Shown here piece after piece: positions 28,838 to 37,790 of a stretch of DNA of 64,000 nucleotides (within the stretch, counting starts at the first letter, position 1; the number at the start of each line of letters is the position of its first letter). The stretch covers positions 124,001 to 188,000 of the forward strand of contig NZ_AQQS01000002.1 in assembly GCF_002088275.1 (NCBI RefSeq), in the 5' to 3' direction. The notes under the pieces are model-generated. The model did no database searches. It saw nothing but the letters and a program-made list of their open reading frames with translations, and was not told the origin of the DNA. The DNA comes from Aurantimonas sp. 22II-16-19i. Lineage in GTDB: Bacteria; Pseudomonadota; Alphaproteobacteria; Rhizobiales; Rhizobiaceae. The translations under genes and the position numbers were made by a program.

Positions 28838-29749
28838 ATGCTCAGAACTGAAGTCGTGCGGAACATTCTCTCCTGGTACGAGGGCGAGACCCCGGGGCTG
28901 AAGAGCAACCTTTCACGGCTCCTGATGCATGGCCGCCTGGGCGGCACGGGCCGGATGGTGATCCTGCCGGTCGACCAGGGCTTCGAGCATGGGCCGGCGC
29001 GCTCCTTCGCGCCGAACCCGGCGGCCTACGACCCGCACTACCTCTACGAACTGGCGATCGAATCCGGCGTCTCCGGCTATGCCGCGCCGCTGGGTCTCCT
29101 CGAGCACGGCGCCGACACCTTTGCCGGCGAAGTCCCGCTGATCCTCAAGGTCAACAGCGGCAACGCCCTCGTCTCCAGCCAGGACCAGGCGATCACGGGC
29201 ACCGTCGAGGACGCCATGCGCCTCGGCTGCGTCGGCGTCGGCTTCACCATCTATCCGGGCGCGGATGCCTCCTACGACATGATGGAGGAGCTGCGCGAGA
29301 TCAGCCACGAGGCGAAGTCGCGCGGCCTGATCTCGGTGGTCTGGTCCTATCCGCGCGGCGGCAAGGTCACCAAGGACGGCGAGACGGGCCTCGACATCAT
29401 CGCCTATGCCGCACACATGGCGGCGCTGATGGGCGCGACCATCATCAAGGTGAAGCTGCCGACGGCGCATGTCGATCTCGACGCGGCAAAGCCGATCTAT
29501 TCGAAATACGAGATCGCCGGCGACACCGCGGCCGACCGGGTCCGCCACATCATGCAGGCGGCCTTCAACGGCAAGCGCATCGTCGTCTTCTCCGGTGGCG
29601 CCGCCAAGAACACCGACGAACTGCTCGAAGAGGTGCGCGGCATCCGCGAGGGCGGCGGCAACGGCTCGATCATCGGCCGCAACTCCTTCCAGCGCTCCAA
29701 GGCAGACGCCATCGCCCTGCTCAACCAGGTGATGGACATCTACGCCTGA
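28838..29749 (+). CDS. class I fructose-bisphosphate aldolase (DhnA type)
   Basis: A 303-aa class I (Schiff-base) aldolase of the FbaB/DhnA family that cleaves fructose-1,6-bisphosphate or condenses triose phosphates. It shows the phosphate/active-site features ILPVDQGFEHGPARSF, VWSYPRGGKVT, the Schiff-base lysine segment TIIKVKLPTAHVD and the GGAAKNTDELLEEV phosphate loop. The ATG at 28838 has a CGAAGGA ribosome site, and upstream codons to 28526 are arginine-rich noise. It is a single-gene unit. With pgi and pgm in the same window, it is part of gluconeogenic flow to glycogen. Confidence 0.9.
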   Translation: MLRTEVVRNILSWYEGETPGLKSNLSRLLMHGRLGGTGRMVILPVDQGFEHGPARSFAPNPAAYDPHYLYELAIESGVSGYAAPLGLLEHGADTFAGEVPLILKVNSGNALVSSQDQAITGTVEDAMRLGCVGVGFTIYPGADASYDMMEELREISHEAKSRGLISVVWSYPRGGKVTKDGETGLDIIAYAAHMAALMGATIIKVKLPTAHVDLDAAKPIYSKYEIAGDTAADRVRHIMQAAFNGKRIVVFSGGAAKNTDELLEEVRGIREGGGNGSIIGRNSFQRSKADAIALLNQVMDIYA

Positions 29750-29840
29750 TCAGGGCGAACCTCGCCCGGTGCCGCGCGCGCCGCCGGCCAAATCGTCGCG
29801 GCGGCTAACTTTTCGTCGGCCGCCGCGCTATGATCGGCAA

Positions 29841-30326
29841 ATGGCGAAGGCGCGGACCATCGGCTGGCATGGCTTCGGGACGAACGGTCCCGTGACTATC
29901 GGGCGGCGGCTGTCATGGCTCGCCGCCGTTTTTCTGCCGGTTGCCCTGCTGTTCCCGTCCGCCTTGCCCGGGCCGGCAAACGCCGCCGAACTCCTGATGT
30001 TCGAGCAGCCGGGCTGCCCGTTCTGCCGCAAGTTCGACGCCGAGATCGCGCCCGACTACCCGCAGAGCCGCATCGGCATGTTTGCGCCGCTCCGCCGGGT
30101 GAACATCTGGACGGACCGCCGGGGCGGCATCCCCGGGCTGACGCCGGCGGTGTTCACGCCGACCTTCGTGCTGATCGGCGACGACGGAACCGAGATTGGC
30201 CGCCTCGAAGGCTATCCCGGCCGCAGGTGGTTCTATCCCGAGATCGAGGCGTTGCTGGACGGGCGGGATCCGTCGCCCGCAGATGGGGATCCGGCGGGCC
30301 GGTCCGAAGCGCCGGCGGGGCGGTGA
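29841..30326 (+). CDS. periplasmic thioredoxin-like protein (SoxS-like)
   Basis: A 161-aa exported thiol protein. An uncleaved or Sec signal lies at about 20-49 (GRRLSWLAAVFLPVALL...ANAAE). The redox motif CPFC (Cys59, Cys62) stands in MFEQPGCPFCRKFDAEIAPDYP, followed by the cis-Pro segment VFTPTFVLIGDDGTE. This pattern matches small SoxS/SoxW-type thioredoxins that keep periplasmic proteins reduced. No other sox or cytochrome maturation gene is near, so the partner is unknown. The tail after residue 140 is Pro/Gly/Ala-rich. The ATG at 29841 is preferred over a start at 29769 because only it begins shortly before the signal. Confidence 0.75.
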   Translation: MAKARTIGWHGFGTNGPVTIGRRLSWLAAVFLPVALLFPSALPGPANAAELLMFEQPGCPFCRKFDAEIAPDYPQSRIGMFAPLRRVNIWTDRRGGIPGLTPAVFTPTFVLIGDDGTEIGRLEGYPGRRWFYPEIEALLDGRDPSPADGDPAGRSEAPAGR

Positions 30327-30471
30327 TCGCGACCGTGCGCTCGGCAATTTCGGGTTTCGACCCGTCCAGGCCGTCGTGAGCCACGATGGCTCGCCTGAAA
30401 GCGCTATTGCCAATTGCATCTGCCGTTTCGATATCCGGGGTCAGCGACCGCACTCATGAGGACCCGACCCA

Positions 30472-31248
30472 ATGGATATTCAGCGCCTTCTCTCCGATTT
30501 CCTCGGCAGCCAGACGCAGGGGGGCTCGTCCTCCCGCCGCGATCCCCATCGCGACGGTGACGGGCCGCGGGGCGGAAGTTCGGGCGGCTCTCTGATCGAT
30601 CAGGTTGGCGGCATGCTTCAGGGGCGGGGTGGTTCGATGGTGACCAGCGCCGTTGTCGGCGGTCTCGCCTCGCAGCTCTTCAAGAAGAAGCGCGGCAAGT
30701 CCTTCGGCGGCAGCGCGCTCAAGCTCGGCGGTGCCGCGCTGGTCGCGGGCCTCGCCTACAAGGCCTACCAGAACTACCAGACGAAATCCGGCGCCACCGC
30801 GCTGCCCGGCGCCGAACCCGTGCGGAGCCTGGCCCCAGCGCAGAGCCCCGACGAGGTGCCAGAGCCCCATGGCACCGCCTTCATGCCCTCCGGCGAGGAG
30901 GATGATCGCGCCCGCCTGATGCTGTCGGCCATGATCGCCGCCGCCAAGGCCGACGGCTATATCGACGCCGATGAGGAGAATGCGATCTTCGGCAAGATCG
31001 ACGACATGGATCTGGCGAGCGACGAAAAGGCCCTCGTCATGGACGAACTGCGCCGCCCCAAGACAGTTGACGACCTCGCCTCCGAAGCGAAAACGCCCGA
31101 GGTCGCGATGGAAATCTACACCGCCTCGGTGCTGGCCATCGACGCCGACCACCCGGCCGAACGCGCCTATCTCGACCTGCTGGCGGCAAGGCTCGATCTG
31201 CCCGCCGAGCTCGCGCGGGAGATCAGGCAGACGGCGGGCGCGGAGTAG
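30472..31248 (+). CDS. DUF533 (YebE/TerB-like) protein
   Basis: A 258-aa protein with three parts. The N-terminal 50 residues are Gly/Ser/Arg-rich and end in SLIDQVGGMLQGRGG. A hydrophobic Gly/Ala segment at about 60-100 (GGSALKLGGAALVAGLAYKAYQNYQ) may insert in the membrane. The C-terminal half (about 140-255) is a TerB-like helical bundle with acidic DGYIDADEENAIFGKIDDMDL and AMEIYTASVLAIDADHPAERAYLD. These are DUF533 hallmarks. Relatives include E. coli YebE, a membrane-stress-associated protein; function is not settled. It stands alone between the thioredoxin gene and putA. Confidence 0.85.
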   Translation: MDIQRLLSDFLGSQTQGGSSSRRDPHRDGDGPRGGSSGGSLIDQVGGMLQGRGGSMVTSAVVGGLASQLFKKKRGKSFGGSALKLGGAALVAGLAYKAYQNYQTKSGATALPGAEPVRSLAPAQSPDEVPEPHGTAFMPSGEEDDRARLMLSAMIAAAKADGYIDADEENAIFGKIDDMDLASDEKALVMDELRRPKTVDDLASEAKTPEVAMEIYTASVLAIDADHPAERAYLDLLAARLDLPAELAREIRQTAGAE

Positions 31249-31313
31249 GGGGCGAAGCGGCCACGGCCCCGCATGCGTCGTCGCGGCGGTTTGCTGAACT
31301 AGGCCCGAGCGGC

Positions 31314-31380
31314 GGCATTCGACCCATTGCGGTCGTTCATGGGGCTCGCAGCGAATGTCCGCTTCGAGCCCAAAGCCGAA
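31314..31380. repeat. possible dispersed intergenic element
   Basis: The stretch upstream of putA contains CATTCGACCCATTGCGGTCG and then GCGAATGTCCGCTTCGAGCC. Both strings look to me like a degenerate intergenic motif met repeatedly in alphaproteobacterial genomes (GTCCGCTT...GACCCA...GCGGACATT type). Only one copy is in this window, so the repeat nature is recalled from family experience and not shown here. Confidence 0.3.
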
Positions 31381-31480
31381 ATCCCTTTCCCACGTCCCGC
31401 CCGATTGCGTGTCGTCCCGGACGCTCCTAAATTCGATCGATTCGCGTGAATCTCTTGGTCTTTCGAACTCGGAGCGGCCC

Positions 31481-34400
31481 ATGTCTGCGACTGCAGCTTC
31501 CACCCGCGCGGGCGGCAACTATCCGCCGGCCTTCTGCGCGCCGTTCTCCATCGACGACCAGGCGGCGGTCTCGGCGCTGCTCAAGGCATCGAGCCGCTGG
31601 ACCCATGACGAGGACAGGGTCGACGAGCGCGCCCGCGGCCTGATCGTCGGCATCCGCAAGGCGGCCGGCGGCATCGGCGGCGTCGAGGATTTCTTGCGCG
31701 AGTTCGGGCTGTCGAGCCGTGAGGGGCTCGCCTTGATGATCCTTGCCGAGGCGCTCCTTCGCGTCCCCGATGCGGCCACCCAGGACCGGCTGATCGAGGA
31801 GAAGATCGGCGCCGGCGACTGGGCTCATCACGAGGGCGGCGAGGACCGGCTGATGACCGCGGCCTCCGCCTGGGCGCTCGGAATCTCGGCGCGGATCATC
31901 CGGCCCGGCGAGACGCCGCAGGGGGTGATGGCGGGCCTCGTCAAGCGCCTCGGCGGCCCGGCCGTGCGCCAGGCGACGCGCCAGGCGATGCGCTTCCTCG
32001 GCCGGCACTTCGTCCTCGGCGAGACCATCGAGGACGCGCTGGAGCGGGCGCGGGCCTACGAATCCAAGGGCTACCGCCATTCCTACGACATGCTGGGCGA
32101 GGGCGCCCGGAGCATGGAGGATGCCGAGCGCTATTATCGCTCCTATGCCGGCGCCATCGAGACGATCGGCCGCAGGGCCGGCAACAAGACGCTGCCCGAC
32201 CGGCCGGGCATTTCCGTGAAACTCTCGGCGCTGCATCCGCGCTACCACCCGCTGCAGCGCGAGCGGGTCCTCGAGGAACTGCTGCCGAAGGTGATCGCCC
32301 TGGCCGAGCAGGCGCGCGGCTACGACCTCAACCTGACCATCGACGCCGAGGAGGCCGAGCGTCTCGAACTCTCCCTCGACGTCATCGACGCCTTGGTGAA
32401 GCGCTTCGACTTCCAGGGCTGGGAGGGCTTCGGCCTCGCCATACAGGCCTATCAGAAGCGCTCGCTTGCCGTCATCGAGCATGTCGACGGGCTCTGCGAG
32501 GCGGCCGGCATTCGCATGATGGTCCGCCTCGTCAAGGGCGCTTATTGGGACACCGAGATCAAGCACGCCCAGGAAAAGGGCCTCGAAGGCTATCCGGTGT
32601 TCTCGCGCAAGCCGGCGACGGACCTGTCCTATCTCGTCTGCGCCAAGGCGCTGCTCGACCGCCGCGCGCGGATCTACCCGCAGTTCGCCACCCACAACGC
32701 CCTGACCGTCGCGACCATCCTCGAAATGGCCGGCAAGGACCCGGCCGGCTTCGAGTTCCAGCGCCTCCACGGCATGGGCGAGGCGCTCTACGAGACGCTG
32801 CGCCGCTCCGGGCAAAAGCCGGTCGCCTGCCGCATCTACGCGCCGGTCGGCGGCTACCGCGATCTCCTCGCCTATCTCGTCCGCCGGCTGCTCGAAAACG
32901 GCGCCAACTCCTCCTTCGTCGCGATGGTCGGCGACGAGGACATTCCCGTCGATGACCTTCTCCAGCGGCCACGGGCGATGCTGGAAGCCGGCCCGGCGCG
33001 TCATCCGAAGATCGGCCTGCCGAAGGATCTCTTCTCGCCGCGCCAGAACTCCGCCGGCATCGAGACCGGCGACCGGCGGGCGCTGGGCAGCCTGATCTCC
33101 GAGCGCCGCAGGGTGCCGGTCGACCGGCTCGAGGCGCTGTGCGAGGCGGCGGCGGCGAAGGGCGGCTCGACGCCGGTCGCAATTCTCTCGCCGGTCGACG
33201 GCGCAAGGCTCGGCACCAGCCATCATCTGTCGGCGCAAGCCGCGTCCGCCCTCGTCGCCGAGGCCGCGCGCCATGCCCGCTCGGCCGAAGCGGTGCCGGC
33301 GGCGCGGCGGGCCGAGGCGCTGCGCAAGGCGGCCCAGATGATGGAAGCGAAGGAGGCCGAGCTTCTCGCCATCCTCGCGGCGGAAGGCGGCAAGACGCTC
33401 GACGACGGCATCGCCGAAGTGCGCGAGGCGGTGGACTTCCTGCGCTTCTATGCCGACGAGGCGATGCGGCTTTTCGCCGCGCCGGTGCCTCTCCCCGGGC
33501 CGACCGGCGAGGAGAACCGCCTGACCTACCGCTCGCGCGGCGTCGCCGTGGCGATCTCGCCGTGGAACTTTCCGCTGGCGATCTTCACCGGCCAGGTCGC
33601 GGCGGCGCTCGCTGCCGGCAACGTGGTCATCGCCAAGCCGGCCGAGCAGACGCCGCTGATCGCGGCGAAGGCCGTCGAGCTGCTGCATCAGGCGGGCTTT
33701 GCGAAAGAGCACCTCTATCTCGCGCCCGGCGATGGCAAGACCGGCGCGGCCCTGACCTCCCACGATCTCACCGCGGTTGTCGCCTTCACCGGCTCGACCG
33801 AGACCGCCTTTTCGATCAACCGGGCGCTCGCCGCCCGCAACGCACCGATCGCGCCGCTGATCGCCGAGACCGGCGGCATCAACGCGATGATCGCCGACGC
33901 CACCGCGCTGCCCGAGCAGGTGGCGGACGACGTGGTGATGTCGGCCTTCCGCTCGGCCGGCCAGCGCTGCTCGGCGCTGCGCCTCCTGTTCCTGCAGGAG
34001 GACGTGGCCGACAAGATCCTCGACATGATCGCCGGGGCGGCGAAGGAGCTGACCGTCGGCGATCCGCGCGAGCTTGCGACCGACATCGGTCCGGTGATCG
34101 ACGCCGAACAGCTCGCCATGCTGAAGGGCCATGTCGAGCGCATGGGGCGCGAGCAGAAGATCCGCTACAGCGGCGAGGTGCCGGCGGAGCTGGCCGGCAA
34201 GGGCCACTACTTCGCTCCGCACATCGTCGAGCTCGACCGGCCGGAGGCGCTGGATCGGGAGGTGTTCGGGCCGGTGCTCCATGTCGTGCGCTGGAAGGCC
34301 AGGGACTTCGACAGGGTCCTCGACGCCATCGATGCCACGGGCTACGGCCTGACCCTCGGCGTGCACAGCCGGATCAATCAAACGGCGGAAAAAGTCATCG

Positions 34401-34609
34401 CACGCCTAACGGTCGGTAACCTCTATGTGAACCGCAATATCATCGGCGCGATCGTCGGATCGCAACCCTTTGGCGGATCGGGACTTTCCGGCACGGGACC
34501 GAAGGCTGGCGGCCCCAATTACCTGGCGCGTTTTGCTCGCGAGCAGGTGATTTCGGTCAATACTGCCGCAGCGGGAGGCAACGCCAGCCTGATTGCGATG
34601 GAATCGTAG
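31481..34609 (+). CDS. putA: bifunctional proline dehydrogenase / glutamate-semialdehyde dehydrogenase
   Basis: A 1042-aa PutA that oxidises proline to glutamate in two steps. The FAD-dependent proline dehydrogenase barrel covers about 110-480 ([48 protein letters not shown]). The NAD-dependent aldehyde dehydrogenase covers about 560-1030, with [21 protein letters not shown] and nucleophile Cys830 in AGQRCSALR. It starts without the ribbon-helix-helix DNA-binding domain of enterobacterial PutA, so this short form should not repress its own gene. ATG 31481 begins [12 protein letters not shown]; a frame from 31355 is a read-through of leader. A small-RNA candidate follows directly. Confidence 0.95.
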   Translation: MSATAASTRAGGNYPPAFCAPFSIDDQAAVSALLKASSRWTHDEDRVDERARGLIVGIRKAAGGIGGVEDFLREFGLSSREGLALMILAEALLRVPDAATQDRLIEEKIGAGDWAHHEGGEDRLMTAASAWALGISARIIRPGETPQGVMAGLVKRLGGPAVRQATRQAMRFLGRHFVLGETIEDALERARAYESKGYRHSYDMLGEGARSMEDAERYYRSYAGAIETIGRRAGNKTLPDRPGISVKLSALHPRYHPLQRERVLEELLPKVIALAEQARGYDLNLTIDAEEAERLELSLDVIDALVKRFDFQGWEGFGLAIQAYQKRSLAVIEHVDGLCEAAGIRMMVRLVKGAYWDTEIKHAQEKGLEGYPVFSRKPATDLSYLVCAKALLDRRARIYPQFATHNALTVATILEMAGKDPAGFEFQRLHGMGEALYETLRRSGQKPVACRIYAPVGGYRDLLAYLVRRLLENGANSSFVAMVGDEDIPVDDLLQRPRAMLEAGPARHPKIGLPKDLFSPRQNSAGIETGDRRALGSLISERRRVPVDRLEALCEAAAAKGGSTPVAILSPVDGARLGTSHHLSAQAASALVAEAARHARSAEAVPAARRAEALRKAAQMMEAKEAELLAILAAEGGKTLDDGIAEVREAVDFLRFYADEAMRLFAAPVPLPGPTGEENRLTYRSRGVAVAISPWNFPLAIFTGQVAAALAAGNVVIAKPAEQTPLIAAKAVELLHQAGFAKEHLYLAPGDGKTGAALTSHDLTAVVAFTGSTETAFSINRALAARNAPIAPLIAETGGINAMIADATALPEQVADDVVMSAFRSAGQRCSALRLLFLQEDVADKILDMIAGAAKELTVGDPRELATDIGPVIDAEQLAMLKGHVERMGREQKIRYSGEVPAELAGKGHYFAPHIVELDRPEALDREVFGPVLHVVRWKARDFDRVLDAIDATGYGLTLGVHSRINQTAEKVIARLTVGNLYVNRNIIGAIVGSQPFGGSGLSGTGPKAGGPNYLARFAREQVISVNTAAAGGNASLIAMES

Positions 34610-34660
34610 CAACCCGGACACAGTCGAGCGGCGGAACCCGTGCTACATTGTTGGAGTTAA

Positions 34661-34820
34661 GTCAGGGCTTGCAGCGGCCGTCGCTTTCCTCCCATGCGGA
34701 CCGGCCGCGTTTCCTGACCGAGTAGCAAGCAGTGGCCAACGGCATATCCTCCTGATGCCTGAAGCCGACATTGCGCGTAGAAGAAGAGCCCGGCGATCTC
34801 CTCCCACGCCGGGCTTTTCT
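34661..34820 (+). ncRNA. candidate anti-Shine-Dalgarno small RNA (cuckoo/alpha-r14-like)
   Basis: Three consecutive hairpins each expose a CCTCC anti-SD string. Hairpin 1: GTCAGG (34661-34666) pairs with CCTGAC (34713-34718), enclosing GCGGCCG/CGGCCGC (34674-34680/34702-34708) and the loop TTTCCTCCC at 34685-34693. Hairpin 2: GGCAT/ATGCC (34741-34745/34755-34759) with loop ATCCTCCTG. Hairpin 3 is the terminator, with TCTCCTCCC in its loop. This layout is that described for rhizobial small RNAs carrying CUCCUCCC motifs, which sequester ribosome binding sites of target mRNAs. The 5' end is not defined; a CTACAT box at 34643-34648 could be a -10. It may also be processed from the putA 3' end. 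Confidence 0.6.
34788..34820 (+). terminator. intrinsic terminator
   Basis: GCCCGGCG (34788-34795) and CGCCGGGC (34807-34814) form an 8-bp GC stem with an 11-base loop, followed by TTTTCTTTG. It ends the small-RNA candidate, and probably any putA read-through, before fhs. Confidence 0.85.
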
Positions 34821-34965
34821 TTGTCCGCCGGGCGGTTGCGCCAGCGATACCGTCGTTTCCGAACCCGTCTTCGAGATCCCCGGTCTTCCGGCGCATCGGC
34901 CTGTGGCCATGCGCAGGCGCCTTGCGTATGCTGATCCCAAAATCATCGATCCTAGGGAGACAGCC

Positions 34966-36645
34966 TTGAGCGCATTCAACTCCGACATCGCCATTGCGCG
35001 CGCCGCGAAGAAGAAGCCGATCAAGGAGATTGCCGCGCGCCTCGGCATGTCGGAGGAGGACATCGTCCCCTACGGACACGACAAGGCCAAGGTCTCAGCG
35101 CCGTTCCTGAAATCGCTCGAGAGCCGCCCCGACGGCAAGCTGATCCTCGTCACCGCCGTCAATCCGACGCCGGCCGGCGAGGGCAAGACGACGACGACGG
35201 TCGGCCTGGGAGACGGGCTGAACCGCATCGGCAAGAACGCCCTCATCTGCATCCGCGAGGCGTCGCTCGGTCCCTGCTTCGGGGGCAAGGGCGGGGCCGC
35301 CGGCGGCGGCTATGCCCAGATCGTGCCGATGGAGGAGATGAACCTCCACTTCACCGGCGATTTCCACGCGATCACCACGGCGCACAACCTGCTCTCGGCA
35401 ATGATCGACAACCACATCTACTGGGGCAACGATCTGCAGATCGACAGTCGCCGGGTGACGTGGCGCCGCGTCCTCGACATGAACGACCGGGCGCTGCGCC
35501 AGATCACGGCTTCCTTGGGCGGTGTGGCCAACGGCTTTCCCCGCGAGACCGGCTTCGACATCACCGTCGCCTCCGAAGTCATGGCGATCCTGTGTCTGTC
35601 GAACGACCTGAAGGATCTGGAAAAACGCCTCGGCGACATCATCGTCGCCTATCGCCGCGACAAGACGCCGATCACCGCCCGTGATCTCAAGGCCGACGGC
35701 GCGATGGCGGTGCTCCTGAAGGACGCGATCCAGCCGAACCTCGTCCAGACGCTGGAGAACAACCCGGCCTTCGTCCATGGCGGTCCCTTCGCCAATATCG
35801 CCCATGGCTGCAACTCCGTCGTCGCCACCAAGGCGGCGCTGAAGCTTGCCGACTACGTCGTCACCGAGGCCGGCTTCGGCGCCGATCTCGGGGCGGAGAA
35901 GTTCTTCGACATCAAGTGCCGCAAGGCCGGTCTGAAGCCGGCGGCGGCCGTCATCGTCGCGACGGTGCGGGCGATGAAGATGAATGGCGGCGTCGCCAAG
36001 GCCGATCTCGGCGCCGAGAATGTCGAGGCGGTGAAGGCCGGCTGCGCCAATCTCGGCCGCCATGTCGAGAACGTCAAAGGCTTCGGCGTCCCCGTCGTCG
36101 TCGCGATCAATCACTTCTCCGCCGATACCGAGGCCGAGATCCAGGCGGTGAAGGACTATGTCGCGACCCTTGGCACCGAGGCGATCGTCTGCCGCCACTG
36201 GGCCGAGGGCTCGGCCGGGATCGAGGGCCTCGCCCACAAGGTGGTGGAGCTTGCCGATGGCGGTACCGCCGACTTCAAGCCGATCTATCCGGACGAGATG
36301 GGCCTGTTCGAGAAGATCGAGACGGTCGTGAAGAAGATCTACCGCGGCTCGGAGGTGACGGCCGACCAGTCGGTGCTCGACCAGCTTTCCGCCTGGGAGG
36401 AGGCCGGCTACGGCCATCTGCCGGTCTGCATGGCGAAGACGCAATACTCGTTCTCCACCGACCCGACCAAGCGCGGCGCGCCGACGGACTTTTCCGTCCA
36501 TGTGCGCGAGGTGCGGCTGTCGGCCGGCGCCGGCTTCGTCGTCGCCATCTGCGGGCAGATCATGACCATGCCGGGCCTACCCTCGCAGCCGGCGGCCGAA
36601 TCGATCTATCTGAACGATCAGGGCGAGATCGAAGGCCTGTTCTGA
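34966..36645 (+). CDS. fhs: formate--tetrahydrofolate ligase
   Basis: A 559-aa ATP-dependent ligase making 10-formyltetrahydrofolate from formate. The nucleotide-binding loop [17 protein letters not shown] is at 68-84. [19 protein letters not shown] and [18 protein letters not shown] follow, and GLPSQPAAE ends the protein. The start is taken as TTG 34966 behind a strong AGGGAGA, giving [14 protein letters not shown] and the normal family length of about 557. A frame reaching 34771 overlaps the terminator hairpin and is unlikely. It supplies one-carbon units for purines and, with metF elsewhere in the window, for methionine. The ABC ATPase gene follows after 22 bases. Confidence 0.95.
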   Translation: MSAFNSDIAIARAAKKKPIKEIAARLGMSEEDIVPYGHDKAKVSAPFLKSLESRPDGKLILVTAVNPTPAGEGKTTTTVGLGDGLNRIGKNALICIREASLGPCFGGKGGAAGGGYAQIVPMEEMNLHFTGDFHAITTAHNLLSAMIDNHIYWGNDLQIDSRRVTWRRVLDMNDRALRQITASLGGVANGFPRETGFDITVASEVMAILCLSNDLKDLEKRLGDIIVAYRRDKTPITARDLKADGAMAVLLKDAIQPNLVQTLENNPAFVHGGPFANIAHGCNSVVATKAALKLADYVVTEAGFGADLGAEKFFDIKCRKAGLKPAAAVIVATVRAMKMNGGVAKADLGAENVEAVKAGCANLGRHVENVKGFGVPVVVAINHFSADTEAEIQAVKDYVATLGTEAIVCRHWAEGSAGIEGLAHKVVELADGGTADFKPIYPDEMGLFEKIETVVKKIYRGSEVTADQSVLDQLSAWEEAGYGHLPVCMAKTQYSFSTDPTKRGAPTDFSVHVREVRLSAGAGFVVAICGQIMTMPGLPSQPAAESIYLNDQGEIEGLF

Positions 36646-36667
36646 CGCGTTCCGGAGCCGAGCACGG

Positions 36668-37753
36668 ATGACTGCCATTTCTGTCCGCGGGGCGGTCAAG
36701 CGCTTCGGGAGCGCCGCCGCCGTCGACGACGTCACCCTCGACATCGCCAATGGCGAGTTCGTGGCGTTGTTGGGGGCGTCCGGCTGCGGCAAGACGACCC
36801 TTTTGCGGCTCATCGCCGGCTTCGAGACGTTGACTGAGGGCGCGATCCGCTTCGGCGACCGGCTGGTCGCCGGTGAGGGCGCCCATGTGCCGCCGGAAAA
36901 GCGCAACGTCGCCATCGTCTTCCAGTCCTACGCCCTGTGGCCGCATATGAACGTCGCCGAGAATGTCGGCTATGCGCTGCGGGTGCGTGGTCTGAGCAAG
37001 GCGGAACGCGACGGCAAGGTGGGCGAGGCGCTCGAAGCCGTCGAACTCTCCGGCTTCGAGGACCGGCGCCCGGCGGATCTCTCCGGCGGCCAGCGCCAGC
37101 GGGTCGCGCTCGCCCGCTGCCTGGCGATGAATCCGGATGTCATCCTCCTCGACGAGCCGCTGGCCAATCTCGACGTCCATCTGCGGGCGTCCATGGAAGA
37201 GACCTTCCGGGCCTTCCACGAGCGCACCGGCGCGACGATGGTCTACGTCACCCACGACCAGGCCGAGGCGATGGCCATGGCCGACCGCATCGCGGTGATG
37301 GAGAAGGGCCGCATCCTGCAGGTCGCCGATCCCGCAACGCTCTATGCCGAACCGTCCGGGGAACGCGTCGCGCGCTTCGTCGGCAATGGCCGGGTGGTGG
37401 GTTGCACCGTGCTCGGCATGGCGGAAGGCGGGCGGTACAGGGTGTCGCTGTTCGGCGGCGACGCGCTGGTGCGGGCCGGTGCGCAGGCACCGGCCTCCGG
37501 CGAGGCCCGGCTGGCCGTCAAGCCGGAGGGGCTGGCGATCGGCACGGAGGGTTTTCCCGCCAGGGTCCGCAAGGCGGTATTCAAGGGCGCGCACACGCTC
37601 TACGAGGTCGAGCCCGACGCGGCTCCCGGATTGCTGCTGCCGGTTCCCGACACCCGGCGCCTCGCCATCGGCGAGGTCGTGCGGGTCGCGGTGCGCGATG
37701 CCTGGCTGATGCCGGCCGAGCACGGAGCATCCGGTCTCGCCGAGGCCGCCTGA
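36668..37753 (+). CDS. ABC transporter ATP-binding protein, ferric/FbpC type
   Basis: A 361-aa ATPase of the Fe3+/2-aminoethylphosphonate/spermidine group. Walker A GASGCGKTT is at 36-44, the signature LSGGQ at 138-142, Walker B VILLDEP at 158-164, and the H-loop in VYVTHDQAEAM. Residues about 240-350 are a TOBE-like regulatory domain (SGEARLAVKPEGLAIG, FKGAHTLYEVE). The likely partners, permease and binding protein, lie just downstream but on the opposite strand, so the ATPase converges on them instead of sharing their operon. It follows fhs by 22 bases and may ride on that transcript. Confidence 0.88.
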   Translation: MTAISVRGAVKRFGSAAAVDDVTLDIANGEFVALLGASGCGKTTLLRLIAGFETLTEGAIRFGDRLVAGEGAHVPPEKRNVAIVFQSYALWPHMNVAENVGYALRVRGLSKAERDGKVGEALEAVELSGFEDRRPADLSGGQRQRVALARCLAMNPDVILLDEPLANLDVHLRASMEETFRAFHERTGATMVYVTHDQAEAMAMADRIAVMEKGRILQVADPATLYAEPSGERVARFVGNGRVVGCTVLGMAEGGRYRVSLFGGDALVRAGAQAPASGEARLAVKPEGLAIGTEGFPARVRKAVFKGAHTLYEVEPDAAPGLLLPVPDTRRLAIGEVVRVAVRDAWLMPAEHGASGLAEAA

Positions 37754-37790
37754 CGACGGCGCTTCGGCGCCGCTCCCGTCGCGGTCGCGC

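Noticed and set aside
31427-34381. A 984-codon minus-strand frame opposite putA
   Set aside because: Shadow of putA: no start signal, no domain, arginine/histidine-rich sequence.
37754-37790. Terminator between the converging ATPase and permease genes
   Set aside because: GGCGC-TTC-GGCGCC can fold, but the stem is short and neither strand shows a U run.
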